DNA of 64,000 bases from Dolomitihabitans soli (GCF_022213955.1 NZ_JAKNTW010000002.1:620001-684000); one strand, 5' to 3'; positions 1-8,038 are shown, counted from the first letter of the stretch. The notes: a model not told the origin generated them from the letters alone. Numbers and translations: made by a program.

Positions 1-190
1 GATCTTCGGGAAGAAGGTCATGCTGCCGGCGAGCACGGTGACGCAGATCGATCCGCAGGAGCGGAAGATATACGTCGCCCGTACCAAGCACGAGATCAAG
101 AGCGCTCCGGAGTTCGACGCGTCCGCCTTCAAGGAGACGGCCTACCGGGATCGGCTCGGTGAGTACTACGGCCGGTTCCCGCACATCTGA
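1..190 (+). CDS. PRC-barrel domain protein, C-terminal part only
   Basis: The open frame enters from the left edge and stops with TGA at 188-190. The visible ~62 residues contain a VMLPASTVTQID stretch followed by IYVARTKHEIKSAPEFD. This is the usual end of actinobacterial PRC-barrel proteins: a strand, then 'T...I..AP'. The tail ends in an aromatic-rich FKETAYRDRLGEYYGRF segment. PRC-barrel proteins of this type are small cytoplasmic proteins, often stress-induced and of unknown biochemical role. The start and N-terminus lie outside the window. A strong hairpin follows directly after the stop, so this is probably the last gene of its transcript. Confidence 0.6.
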   Translation, partial: IFGKKVMLPASTVTQIDPQERKIYVARTKHEIKSAPEFDASAFKETAYRDRLGEYYGRFPHI

Positions 191-211
191 GTGACCGGCA
201 GCCAAGACCAG

Positions 212-240
212 AGGGCCGCGCCTCCCCCGGGCGCGGCCCT
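212..240 (+). terminator. Intrinsic-type hairpin after the PRC-barrel gene
   Basis: A perfect 11-bp stem, AGGGCCGCGCC (212-222) with GGCGCGGCCCT (230-240), encloses a 7-nt loop and starts about 20 nt after the TGA. There is no T-run, as is common for actinomycete terminators. The right arm runs into the first copy of the 55-bp tandem repeat. Confidence 0.65.
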
Positions 241-392
241 CGCCGTACCGGAATCACCGCGAAGCGAGTTCCATCTCGACCCCGGGCGCCGCCCTCGCCG
301 TACCGGAATCACCGCGAAGCGAGTTCCAACTCGACCCCGGGCGCCGCCCTCGCCATACCCGAATCACCGCGAGGCGGGTTCCCATTCGACCC
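228..392. repeat. Three tandem copies of a 55-bp repeat
   Basis: Copies occupy 228-282, 283-337 and 338-392. They share the cores CGGGCGC.GCCCTCGCC.TACC and GAATCACCGCGA.GCG.GTTCC; copies 1 and 2 are the most alike and copy 3 has diverged slightly. The array fills the intergenic space between the PRC-barrel terminator and the converging nucleotidyltransferase gene. No credible gene lies in 191-595. There are no variable spacers, so it is not a CRISPR array. Confidence 0.8.
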
Positions 393-595
393 GACGGCAA
401 GGCGATCGACGAACCGCCTGACCCGGACCGCGAGCACCGAGGACGACACGACGCCGCGCATCATCCCCATCAGCGGGATGCCGGGCATCGGCAACCCGTA
501 CAAGGACATCCGCCGATCGCGACGGCCCTCGGGAGCACTCACGACATACCCGACCAGGCAACCGACGGCGAGATGTGGGGAGGGCGTACGGCGGG

Positions 596-1192
596 TCAGG
601 GCCAGATGGGCTCTTCGGAGACCTTTACCGGGTCGACCACGATGCCCAGCCGTTCGATCAGAGTCAGGAACGTGTAGGCGTAGGGCGAGGGGGCTACCAC
701 GGAGGCCACCCGGTCCCAGTCCACCTGTTCGCGGAGGGCGCGGACCTGAGGGAGGAGGGAGCCGTAGTCACAGCTGTGCTCCGACAGCGGCAGCAGCCAG
801 GAGATCACCAGGTCGGTCGCCTCCAGCACGGGGAGGATCACCGCGGACGCCTTCAGGGGCTCGGCCCGCTTGATCAGTTCGGGCGTCACGGCGCGGTCGG
901 CGATACGGAAGATCAGGTCGACGAGCCGCCCCTCGTCGTACGCCTTGACCAGCCAGTCTTCGGGCGGCTTCAGGGTCTTGAAGCCGAGTCGGGTCAGGGT
1001 CTCAAGCGCGGCGGGCACATCATCCTCGACAAGGACGAAGTCGACGTCGTGGAGGGAGGGGGCGGCACCGCGGGCGTAGGCGGCGCAGCCTCCGGCGAGG
1101 GCGAATCTGATGTCCGCCTCTTTGAAGCTGGTCCCGGCGCGTTTGAGGGTTTCCAGGATGGCGTCGGTGACTTCGTGGCTGTGGCTGCCCAT
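596..1192 (-). CDS. Nucleotidyltransferase-fold protein (AbiEii/MNT-like), substrate unknown
   Basis: 198 residues. Residues ~28-55 read FALAGGCAAYARG ... SLHDVDFVLVEDD. The GG followed some 15-20 residues later by D-V-D is the signature of the polymerase-beta/MNT nucleotidyltransferase superfamily, where the acidic pair binds metal. The rest is helical, as in proteins that combine a transferase core with a short helical tail. There is no partner gene such as HEPN or AbiEi next door, so a classical two-gene toxin-antitoxin arrangement is not supported. It stands alone between two non-coding stretches. The fold is fairly secure; the reaction and substrate are unknown. Confidence 0.65.
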   Translation of the reverse strand: MGSHSHEVTDAILETLKRAGTSFKEADIRFALAGGCAAYARGAAPSLHDVDFVLVEDDVPAALETLTRLGFKTLKPPEDWLVKAYDEGRLVDLIFRIADRAVTPELIKRAEPLKASAVILPVLEATDLVISWLLPLSEHSCDYGSLLPQVRALREQVDWDRVASVVAPSPYAYTFLTLIERLGIVVDPVKVSEEPIWP

Positions 1193-1756
1193 AATGAACG
1201 GCTACCCGGACCGAACATGACCATGCCCCGGCCGCCCTCCACGATGTACGGCGACCCGATCCAACATGACCATGCCCATCGGCTTCGCGTCAGGGATAGC
1301 CCCTCCATTCTGACCATACCCACGTTCCACGGGCTCCCTACGACCAACCCCGCTCTCAGACCGGACATACTGACGCTCCACGGAAAACCGCACCACCAGG
1401 CCCAGGCATGACGGAACCTCCCCCAGGGGCGTCGGCGGGAAGATGCGATCGAGGTCGACGCCACCTCGCACGGAGGTGTGGACGACACGCACGACCCGCG
1501 CGTTGGTCGGGTGGAGCGCACCTACGTGGTGCGGTCGTGCGCGGGGGTGGGCGCGTTACAGGAGCCGGTGGGACGCGGCCGTGCCCGGCCCGGGGAGTGC
1601 GATCGGCCGGGGGGCGCCACCCCAACAACCCCACGCCCCCACTAAACCACCATAAATCCCATTAAATCCCCAAGAAACACGGCACTGTGCCCCGATCGAA
1701 CATGGCCGATCGCCGGCCGGGTAGTCGGTGGCCACCTCTGGGAAGGAAGGTATGTG
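1193..1756. other. 564-bp intergenic stretch without a convincing gene
   Basis: No frame here shows a convincing start, Shine-Dalgarno site and protein-like composition. The 14-mer ACATGACCATGCCC occurs twice, at 1215-1228 and 1264-1277. An AT-richer patch lies around 1640-1680, followed by the palindrome GGCACTGTGCC at 1681-1691, about 65 bp upstream of the DUF6328 gene, where its promoter should lie. Nothing else was recognised. Confidence 0.5.
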
Positions 1757-2242
1757 ATGGCTGCTCAGCCGGGAGAAAGTCACAAGGAGAGGATCGACCG
1801 GGAGCTCGGCGAGTTGTTGCAGGGCCTTCGGGTGGCGGTGACGGGTGTCCAGGTGTTGTTCGCGTTCCTGCTCACGTTGCCGTTCGCGGCGGGGTTTCCG
1901 AAGGTCGACACGGTCGGCCGCTGGCTGTTCTTCGTGTCGCTGATGAGCGCGGCGTTCGCCTCGGTGTGCTTCATCACGCCGGCCGCGCAGCACCGGGTGT
2001 TGTTCCGCACCGGGTTGAAGGAGTTGATGCTGCGCCGGGCCAACGCGCTCGGGGTGACGGGGGCGGTGTTGCTGGCGGTGGCGATGACGAGCGCGGTGGC
2101 GCTGGTGGTCGAAGTGGTCATCAACTCCTGGCAGGCCGCGCTGTTCGGGGCGGCGGTGGCGTTGACGAGCGGGTGGCTCTGGATCGGGCAGCCGATCACC
2201 GACATCTACCGGCATCGCGAAACCGATGATGTTAAGTCCTGA
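1757..2242 (+). CDS. DUF6328 family integral membrane protein
   Basis: 161 residues. ATG at 1757 was chosen because GGAAGGAAGG lies 6 nt upstream; a GTG one codon earlier is possible. A charged N-terminus (KERIDRELGELLQGLRVAVTGVQVLF) precedes about four hydrophobic segments (roughly residues 28-46, 55-75, 95-120, 125-145). The pattern 'ELLQ.LRVA.TGVQ.LFAFLL..PF...F' and the 'FITPAAQHRVLFR' loop are typical of DUF6328 proteins of actinobacteria. The function of the family is unknown. The GPGG-motif gene follows 23 bp downstream, so the two small membrane proteins may share a transcript. Confidence 0.8.
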   Translation: MAAQPGESHKERIDRELGELLQGLRVAVTGVQVLFAFLLTLPFAAGFPKVDTVGRWLFFVSLMSAAFASVCFITPAAQHRVLFRTGLKELMLRRANALGVTGAVLLAVAMTSAVALVVEVVINSWQAALFGAAVALTSGWLWIGQPITDIYRHRETDDVKS

Positions 2243-2265
2243 TATGTGAGGGCAGTACCGCTGCC

Positions 2266-2415
2266 ATGGCTACCTTGCTTTGGATCATCGCAGTCGTACT
2301 CGTCATCGCCGGGATCTACGTGATCCTGGCCAGGCGCGACCTCCTCTGGGGGATCGTGCTCATCGTCATCGGGTTCCTGGTGGGGCCCGGTGGTGTCAGC
2401 ATCTTCAATGTCTGA
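2266..2415 (+). CDS. GPGG-motif small membrane protein
   Basis: A 49-residue protein starting MATLLWIIAVVLVIAG and ending LVGPGGVSIFNV. Two hydrophobic helices (about residues 3-20 and 27-40) are separated by a short basic turn, LARRDLLW. The GPGG motif and this layout match the small GPGG-motif membrane proteins widespread in actinomycetes; their role is unknown. It directly follows the DUF6328 gene on the same strand and is followed by an array of palindromic 16-bp repeats. Confidence 0.75.
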   Translation: MATLLWIIAVVLVIAGIYVILARRDLLWGIVLIVIGFLVGPGGVSIFNV

Positions 2416-2444
2416 GGTCAGGAGGGGGCGGCGCAGGCCGTCCC

Positions 2445-2548
2445 CTCCTGGTCAGTGACCGTCCCCTCCTGGTCGGTGACCATTCAAGCTCCTGGTCAGT
2501 GACCCGTTCAAGCTCCTGGTCAGTGACCCAAGCTCCTGGTCAGTGACC
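2445..2548. repeat. Five spaced copies of a 16-bp palindromic repeat
   Basis: The unit CTCCTGGTCAGTGACC occurs at 2445, 2466 (one mismatch, GGTCGGTGACC), 2489, 2513 and 2533, with start-to-start spacings of 21, 23, 24 and 20 bp. Inside each unit GGTCA-G-TGACC is a perfect interrupted palindrome. The array lies between the 3' ends of the GPGG and metallophosphoesterase genes. The last copy contains the phosphoesterase stop codon at 2540-2542. Confidence 0.85.
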
Positions 2549-3259
2549 GTTCAGGCTGTAAACCCCATAGGCCCGGCCGAGCACCGGAAGCGCGACGTTG
2601 CGTACCCGGATGCCGCCGGGCGTCATACCTTTCTCGGTACCGAGATGGGCATGGCCGTGCAGGATGAGGTCGGCCCCCTCCGCGTCGACGGCCTCGGCGA
2701 GGAGATAGCTGCCGAGGAAGGGATAGATCTCCTTCGGCTCCCCCTCCAGCGTGTCCTTGACCGGCGAATAGTGCGCGAGCACCACCCGGTGGTCGGCCTG
2801 CAACTCCTTCAGCGCGATCCGCCACCGTTCGGCGATGTCCTTGGTGTGCCGGACGAACTCCTTGGTCTCCGGCTCGCCGAACTCACTGGCGCACTTACCG
2901 GCGAAGCCGCCCCCGAATCCCTTGCCCCCGACGATTCCGAGCCGTTCCCCGTGGCAGACGAGAACGGTGGAGGCGTCGTCCAGGACGGTGACTCCCGCGT
3001 CGTTCAGCAACGCGGTGATCGTGTCCTGGGCGTCGGAGTGGTAATCGTGGTTGCCGAGCACGGCGACTACGGGGATCGGCAGGTCACGCAGCTCGTCGGC
3101 GACGACCTTGCCCTCCTCCACGGTGCCGTGCCGGGTGAGGTCGCCGGCCAGCAGCAGAACGTCGGCTCGCTCCTCGATGCCCGCCAGTCGCTCGCGGAAC
3201 TTGCCGCGAACGTCCTCGCCAAGATGGATGTCGCCCACGGCGGCGATACGGGCCTTCAC
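2540..3259 (-). CDS. Metallophosphoesterase (calcineurin-like)
   Basis: 239 residues, GTG start. All phosphoesterase blocks are visible: GDIH near residue 9, LLLAGDLTRHG near 36, VLGNHDYHSDA near 68, VVLAHYSP near 162 and LILHGHAHLG near 203. These supply the Asp, His and Asn ligands for a two-metal centre that hydrolyses phosphomono- or phosphodiesters. No signal peptide or membrane segment is seen, so it is cytoplasmic. The GTG overlaps the stop of the upstream BON gene by 4 bp (GTGA), which implies translational coupling. The substrate cannot be read from sequence. Confidence 0.9.
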   Translation of the reverse strand: MKARIAAVGDIHLGEDVRGKFRERLAGIEERADVLLLAGDLTRHGTVEEGKVVADELRDLPIPVVAVLGNHDYHSDAQDTITALLNDAGVTVLDDASTVLVCHGERLGIVGGKGFGGGFAGKCASEFGEPETKEFVRHTKDIAERWRIALKELQADHRVVLAHYSPVKDTLEGEPKEIYPFLGSYLLAEAVDAEGADLILHGHAHLGTEKGMTPGGIRVRNVALPVLGRAYGVYSLNGH

Positions 3260-3507
3260 AGGCTCTCCTCCTCTCCCGGGTCGCGGATCTCGACCACGGT
3301 GATCTCGTTGCGGACCTTCAGCTCGGGCGCGGCCTCACCGGCGACTCCGGCGAGCCTCGTACGTCGCTCCTCCGTGGAGACTTTCCCGCGCAGGAACAAC
3401 TGGTCGCCGCGGACGTCCACCCTGATGCCCAGCTCATGAGTGTTCTCGCCTTCCGCGAGTGCGCGCTGCACACGGGCGGCTACGTACTGCGGAGCTTCGT
3501 GGGCCAT
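3256..3507 (-). CDS. BON domain protein
   Basis: 83 residues from ATG 3507, chosen over an upstream GTG (3522) because GAGGGGAG sits about 6 nt before it. The core 'RVQRALAEGENTHELGIRVDVRGDQLFLRGKVSTEERR ... VRNEITV' follows the BON pattern: an amphipathic helix, a 'V.....G..L.G.V' strand pair, then a final 'V.N.I.V' strand. BON domains usually bind phospholipids or other surfaces. Here there is no lipoprotein signal, so it is probably cytoplasmic. It is coupled to the metallophosphoesterase by a 4-bp overlap and is the first gene of the pair. Confidence 0.75.
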   Translation of the reverse strand: MAHEAPQYVAARVQRALAEGENTHELGIRVDVRGDQLFLRGKVSTEERRTRLAGVAGEAAPELKVRNEITVVEIRDPGEEESL

Positions 3508-3649
3508 CTTCGCTCCCCTCACCAGGAAATACCCGGGAAACTCCCCGTGCCCCTGGTTCGGCGGCTGAAACTGGGGGAAACAACCCCGGGAACACAGTGC
3601 CTAGGACGCAGGCACGCTCACTGGCTTCGCCATGCCAAAGGGAGCGTGT

Positions 3650-4510
3650 ATGCACGTCTTCGGTGAACCGTATCCGGGTACGCATGCCCTGGTGCTGCGC
3701 GCGTCCGGCCTCGGTGGTCTCCTCACCGCGCTGCCCGCGCTGCGCGCGCTGCACAGGTCCGGGCAGCAGATCGTGCTCGCCGCGCCCGCCGAGCTGATCG
3801 ACGTCGCCCCGCTCACCGGCGCCGTCAAGGCCCTGCTTCCGACCAGGGCCGGCGAGGTCACGGGGCCGACCGGCTGGAAGGGCGATCTGACGGTCAACCT
3901 CCAGGACGCGGACCCGCGTACGCATCGGATGCTGCTCGACCTGCCGGCGTCCGACATGTGGGGTTACGGGACTCCTGACGGTCCCCGGTGGGACGACGAC
4001 GAGGACGACGTCCAGCGCTGGTGCCGCCTGATGGAGTGGTACGGCGTGCCGGCGGACCCGGGTGACACGGCGTTGCCCGTGCCGCTGTGCGCGAGTCCCG
4101 CCTACCGCTCGGTGGTGATCCATCCCGGCGGCTGGCCCGAGCACCGGTTCGCCCTGGTGGCCGACCTGCTGTCCACGAAAGGGCTGCGGGTGGTCGTCAC
4201 CGGCGAGCGCCGGGACCGCGCCCCCGCGACGAGGATCGCCGCCCAGGGTTTCCTGCCCGCGCATGCCGTACTGGCCGGCCGTACCTCGTTGCGCGGACTG
4301 TGCGCGCTGGTCGCGAGCGCGCGGCTGGTGGTCAGCGGGAACGCGGCGCTCACCCGGCTGGCCGCCTCGTACGGCACGCCGTCGGTCGTGGTCACCGGGC
4401 TGGACGTCGACGAGGCGCTCGACGAAGCCCGCATGGCGCTCGCCGGGTATGAGGGGCAGGGCCCGGGGTACAGGGTGCGGATGCCCGCGAACAGAAGGAG
4501 GGGAACATGA
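3650..4510 (+). CDS. Glycosyltransferase family 9-like (heptosyltransferase-like) protein
   Basis: 286 residues from ATG 3650, which has AAGGGAG upstream and is preferred to the ATG at 3632. The N-terminal 'ALVLRASGLGGLLTALPALRALHR' matches the GT9 entry motif, where the Gly-rich loop precedes the first Rossmann helix. 'SVVIHPGGW' in the middle and 'ARLVVSGNAALTRLAASYGTPSVVVTG' near the C-terminus match the nucleotide-sugar half of a GT-B fold. Gram-positive organisms lack LPS heptose, so the acceptor is unknown. The stop overlaps the next start (ATGA), placing it first in a three-gene operon with a small membrane protein and an SDR. Confidence 0.75.
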   Translation: MHVFGEPYPGTHALVLRASGLGGLLTALPALRALHRSGQQIVLAAPAELIDVAPLTGAVKALLPTRAGEVTGPTGWKGDLTVNLQDADPRTHRMLLDLPASDMWGYGTPDGPRWDDDEDDVQRWCRLMEWYGVPADPGDTALPVPLCASPAYRSVVIHPGGWPEHRFALVADLLSTKGLRVVVTGERRDRAPATRIAAQGFLPAHAVLAGRTSLRGLCALVASARLVVSGNAALTRLAASYGTPSVVVTGLDVDEALDEARMALAGYEGQGPGYRVRMPANRRRGT

Positions 4511-4752
4511 CCGACCGTCACGAGAGGCCGACCGCGCCTTCGACGCCACGCGACGTGGTGCACATCCGGCTCGGCTCGTTCGTCCTGGTGTTCCTGGTCG
4601 CCATCGGAGTACTCGGCTTCGTGTCGGGGGCCACCTGGTTGCTCGTCGTGGCAGGAGTGCTGGCCCTGGTCACGATCGCCGACATCGTGCTCGCCATCCA
4701 ACGGCAGGGCACCCGCGAGAGGCAGGGGGACGGCAGTGCCGGATTCGAGTGA
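4507..4752 (+). CDS. Small two-helix membrane protein, unknown function
   Basis: 81 residues with a strong AGAAGGAGGGG Shine-Dalgarno site before the ATG. A polar N-terminal ~22 residues (TDRHERPTAPSTPRDVVH) is followed by two hydrophobic helices (about 25-44 and 46-65) and a charged tail. The composition matches small actinobacterial membrane proteins placed between envelope genes. It overlaps the glycosyltransferase by 4 bp and the following SDR start by 17 bp, so all three are very likely co-translated. I do not recognise a named family. Confidence 0.6.
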   Translation: MTDRHERPTAPSTPRDVVHIRLGSFVLVFLVAIGVLGFVSGATWLLVVAGVLALVTIADIVLAIQRQGTRERQGDGSAGFE

Positions 4753-5800
4753 GGCCGAGGTCGTCCCGTTCCCGACGACAGAACGACGTCCGGGAAGGCT
4801 CGAAGGCAAGGTCGTGGCGGTGACGGGGGCCAGCGGCGGTGTCGGCAGGGCCGTCGTGCGGCGGCTCGGCGCGGAGGGCGCGACGGTCGCGCTGATCGCC
4901 CGGGGTACGGCCGGCCTGTCGACGGCGGCCGTCGAGGTGGGCGCGTCGGGCGGCAGCGGACTGGTCTACGAGGCCGACGTCGCCGACTTCGAGCAGGTCA
5001 GGATCGCGGCGATGCGGATCGAGAACGACCTCGGCCCGATCGACGTCTGGATGAACGTGGCGTTCTCCTCGGTCTTCGCCCCCTTCACCGAGATCACCCC
5101 CGAGGAGTTCGAGCGGACCACGGCGGTCACCTATCTCGGCTACGTCTGGGGAACCCGGGTGGCGCTGGACCTGATGCGCCCCCGCGGCCGCGGCACGATC
5201 GTGCAGGCCGGGTCGGCGCTGGCCTACCGGGGCATCCCGCTGCAGTCGGCGTACTGCGGGGCCAAGCACGCGGTCAAGGGCTTCACCGAGTCGGTCAGGA
5301 CCGAGCTGCTCAGCGAACACAGCCCGATCAACATAACGATGGTCCAGCTTCCGGCGCTGAACACGCCCCAGTTCGACCGGGTGTCGTCGAAGCTGCGCCG
5401 CCACCCTCAGCCGGTGCCGCCCATCAACCAGCCGGAGGTCGCGGCGGACGCGATGGTCTTCGCCGCCTGCCATCCGGAGCGCAAGGAGTACTGGGCGGGG
5501 GCCTCGACGGCCGCCGTCCTGCTCGCCCAGCGTGTCGCGCCCGCCCTGGTCGACCGCTACCTGGCCCGTACCGGCGTCCAGTCCCAGCAGGCCGGCGACG
5601 AGGAGCCCTACGGCGTCTCGAACCTGTGGGAGGCCGCCGACGAGGAGCACGACTACGGCGCGCACGGCGGCGTCGACTCCCGTGCGGTACGGCGCGGCCC
5701 CGCCGTCTGGCTCTCCCAGAACCGGCGACCGGCCGCCGCGGCGATCGGCGCCGGCGCGCTCGCGCTCCTGCTCGCGGCGGCGCGCAGACGCCGGCGTTAA
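4736..5800 (+). CDS. SDR family oxidoreductase with C-terminal membrane anchor
   Basis: 354 residues, GTG start. The Rossmann motif VTGASGGVG lies near residue 30. The catalytic set is present: Ser in QAGSALAY and Tyr/Lys in SAYCGAKHA (Y-x3-K near residue 180). 'YEADVADFEQV' matches the acidic loop of classical SDRs. Beyond the ~250-residue catalytic domain there is a ~90-residue extension ending in a hydrophobic segment (PAAAAIGAGALALLLAA) and an Arg tail, suggesting a tail-anchored enzyme. The substrate is unknown. The last 20 bp of the gene, with its TAA, form the first unit of a 36-bp tandem repeat, so the C-terminal basic tail may be repeat-derived. Confidence 0.85.
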   Translation: MPDSSEAEVVPFPTTERRPGRLEGKVVAVTGASGGVGRAVVRRLGAEGATVALIARGTAGLSTAAVEVGASGGSGLVYEADVADFEQVRIAAMRIENDLGPIDVWMNVAFSSVFAPFTEITPEEFERTTAVTYLGYVWGTRVALDLMRPRGRGTIVQAGSALAYRGIPLQSAYCGAKHAVKGFTESVRTELLSEHSPINITMVQLPALNTPQFDRVSSKLRRHPQPVPPINQPEVAADAMVFAACHPERKEYWAGASTAAVLLAQRVAPALVDRYLARTGVQSQQAGDEEPYGVSNLWEAADEEHDYGAHGGVDSRAVRRGPAVWLSQNRRPAAAAIGAGALALLLAAARRRRR

Positions 5801-5888
5801 CGGCAGACCACCACGGCGCGCAGACGCCGGCGTTAACGGCAAACCACCACGGCGCGCAGACGCCGGCGTTAACGGCAAACCACCACGG
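5781..5888 (+). repeat. Three tandem 36-bp repeats covering the SDR stop codon
   Basis: Copies lie at 5781-5816, 5817-5852 and 5853-5888. Copies 2 and 3 are identical and copy 1 differs at one base (CGGCAGACC for CGGCAAACC). Each begins CGCGCAGACGCCGGCGTTAA. The first copy contains the last codons and TAA of the SDR gene, so the 3' end of the gene has been tandemly duplicated into the intergenic region. Confidence 0.9.
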
Positions 5889-5950
5889 CCGAGCAACCTA
5901 CGGCACGTCCCGCCGTCCGGCTTCCGACAGCGAACCACCCGGCCGGCGCA

Positions 5951-5970
5951 GGGCTCCGGCGGCGGAGCCC
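5951..5970 (+). terminator. Short perfect hairpin between SDR and transketolase genes
   Basis: GGGCTCCG (5951-5958) pairs with CGGAGCCC (5963-5970) around a GCGG tetraloop. It lies about 150 bp beyond the SDR stop, after the tandem repeats, and has no T-tract. The rest of 5889-6190 contains no recognised gene. Confidence 0.45.
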
Positions 5971-6190
5971 GACCGCCCGCCGCCCGGCCTGCCAGAGAAC
6001 CGGCGGCTCCCCTGAAGCGAACACCACCGTCCAGTTCGCCCGGAACCGGCAGCGGGTGCACGAGGCGAACCCGACCACCGCGCACTCCGCCACCCTGACC
6101 GCGGGGGTACGCGAACATCGGCGTCAGAGCAGGTTTCCGTTGTGCACGAGGGGTAGTCGAGGGGTCCGGCAAGTAAGAGGGGAGCCTCTC

Positions 6191-8020
6191 ATGCCCGAGC
6201 GTGACCTCCGTTTTCTGTGCGATCTGGCGGCGCAGTTGCGGGTGGACTCCATCCGCAGTTCGGCCGCCGCGGGGTCAGGCCACCCGACCTCGTCGATGTC
6301 TGCCGCCGATCTGATGGCCGTGTTGATCTCGTGTCATCTGCGCTACGACTTCGACCACCCCGACGCACCCGGAAACGATCATCTGATTTTCTCCAAGGGG
6401 CACGCGTCGCCACTGCTCTATTCGCTCTACAAGGCGGCGGGAGCCATCTCCGACGAGGAGTTGCTGACCTTCAGGACCAGGGGCAGCAGGCTGGAGGGGC
6501 ATCCGACGCCCCGGCTGCCCTGGGTGGACGTGGCCACCGGCTCACTCGGCCAGGGCCTGCCCGTCGGAGCCGGCATCGCGATGGCCGGTCGCCGGTTGGA
6601 CCATCTGCCTTTCCACGTGTGGGTGCTGTGCGGGGACAGTGAGCTGGCCGAGGGGTCGATCTGGGAGGCGGCCGAGTACGCCGGTCACGAGGGGCTGGCC
6701 AACCTGACGGCGATCGTCGATGTGAACCGGCTGGGCCAGCGCGGCCCGACCAGGCACGGTTGGGACACCGGAGCCTACGCGGCCAGGTTCGGCGCGTTCG
6801 GCTGGCACACCGTCGAGATCGACGGTCACGACCCGGGCCAGATCGACTACGCGATGTCCGACGCCCGCAACGTACGGCGGCGCCCCACCGTGATCCTGGC
6901 CCGCACGCGCAAGGGTGAGGGCGTCAGCATCGTGGAGAACCGTGAGGGCGCGCACGGCAAGCCGCTCGCCGACGCGGAGCACGCGATCGCCGAACTCGGC
7001 GGCCCGCGCGACATCGTGGTCGAGGTGCGCAAGCCGGACCCCGTCAAGGAACCCGACGAGATCGCCCGGTCACCGCTGAAGCTGCCCGCGTTCGACGTCG
7101 GGGAGAAGGTCGCGACGCGCACCGCGTTCGGCGAGGCGTTCGCCGCCCTCGGCGCGGCGCGCGGCGACGTGGTGGCGCTCGACGGCGAGGTGGCCGACTC
7201 GACGAGACTGCAGGCGTTCGCCGACTCGCACCCGGACAGGTTCTTCGAGATCTACATCGCCGAGCAGCAGTTGGTGGCCGCCGCCGTCGGCATGCAGGTG
7301 CGGGGGTGGGTGCCGTTCGCGGCCACGTTCGCCGCGTTCTTCTCCCGGGCCTTCGACTTCATCCGGATGGCCGCCGCCAGCCGGGCCGATCTGCGGCTCG
7401 TCGGTTCGCACGCGGGTGTCGCGATCGGGCAGGACGGCCCTTCGCAGATGGGCCTGGAGGACATCGCGATGCTGCGGGCGACCCACGGCAGCACGGTGCT
7501 CTATCCCTGTGACGCCAACCAGACGGCCAAGCTGGTCGCCGCGATGGCCGACCTGCCGGGGATCAGCTATCTGCGCACGACCCGGGGCGACACACCGGTG
7601 ATCTACGACGCCGGCGAGGAGTTCCCGGTCGGCGGGTGCCGGGTGCTGCGCAGCACTCCCGAGGACCTGGCCACGGTGGTGGCGGCCGGGGTGACCGTGC
7701 ACGAGGCGCTGGCGGCGGCCGACGCGCTGGCCACCGACGGGATCGACGTCGGGGTCATCGACCTGTACTCGGTCAAGCCGCTGGACACGGACGCCCTGCG
7801 CGCGGCGGCGACCACCACGGGCACGCTGATCACGGTGGAGGACCACTGGCCCGAGGGCGGGCTCGGCGAGGCGGTGCTGTCCGCGGTCGCCGATCTCGGC
7901 CCCCGCGTCATCAAGCTCGCCGTACGCGGCCTGCCCGGCTCGGCCACGCCGGAGGAGCAGTTGCGGGACGCCGGCATCGACAGCACCGCGATCCGCGAGG
8001 CGGTCAGGCGGCTGCGCTGA
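6191..8020 (+). CDS. tkt: Transketolase
   Basis: 609 residues from ATG 6191, which follows AAGAGGGGAG; longer upstream extensions lack conservation. The N-terminal thiamine-diphosphate domain shows SGHPTSSMSAADLMAVL, FSKGHASPLLYSLYKAAG and the TPP motif GDSELAEGSIWEAAEYAG ending in VDVNRLGQRG. The pyrimidine-binding domain begins near KVATRTAFGEAFAAL and includes FEIYIAEQQLVAAAVGMQ with the conserved Glu; a C-terminal transketolase domain follows. It moves two-carbon ketol units between sugar phosphates in the pentose phosphate pathway. At ~610 residues it is slightly shorter than the main TktA type and resembles the 'second' transketolases of actinomycetes. It stands alone, closed by a strong terminator. 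Confidence 0.93.
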   Translation: MPERDLRFLCDLAAQLRVDSIRSSAAAGSGHPTSSMSAADLMAVLISCHLRYDFDHPDAPGNDHLIFSKGHASPLLYSLYKAAGAISDEELLTFRTRGSRLEGHPTPRLPWVDVATGSLGQGLPVGAGIAMAGRRLDHLPFHVWVLCGDSELAEGSIWEAAEYAGHEGLANLTAIVDVNRLGQRGPTRHGWDTGAYAARFGAFGWHTVEIDGHDPGQIDYAMSDARNVRRRPTVILARTRKGEGVSIVENREGAHGKPLADAEHAIAELGGPRDIVVEVRKPDPVKEPDEIARSPLKLPAFDVGEKVATRTAFGEAFAALGAARGDVVALDGEVADSTRLQAFADSHPDRFFEIYIAEQQLVAAAVGMQVRGWVPFAATFAAFFSRAFDFIRMAAASRADLRLVGSHAGVAIGQDGPSQMGLEDIAMLRATHGSTVLYPCDANQTAKLVAAMADLPGISYLRTTRGDTPVIYDAGEEFPVGGCRVLRSTPEDLATVVAAGVTVHEALAAADALATDGIDVGVIDLYSVKPLDTDALRAAATTTGTLITVEDHWPEGGLGEAVLSAVADLGPRVIKLAVRGLPGSATPEEQLRDAGIDSTAIREAVRRLR

Positions 8021-8038
8021 ACCGCACGGCCACGAAAC

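Noticed and set aside
228-392. Possible CRISPR-like array
   Set aside because: Units are directly tandem without variable spacers, and no cas genes are present.
1408-1665. Overlapping plus- and minus-strand frames in the 1.2-1.7 kb gap
   Set aside because: No frame has both a ribosome-binding site and a non-biased composition; treated as intergenic.
4670-6172. 500-residue minus-strand frame opposite the SDR gene
   Set aside because: Its repeated GGLPLTPASARR units are just the complement of the 36-bp tandem repeats; there is no ribosome-binding site or family match.
6056-6190. Upstream extension of transketolase to ATG 6056
   Set aside because: The extra 45 residues are not transketolase-like, and a good Shine-Dalgarno site precedes ATG 6191.
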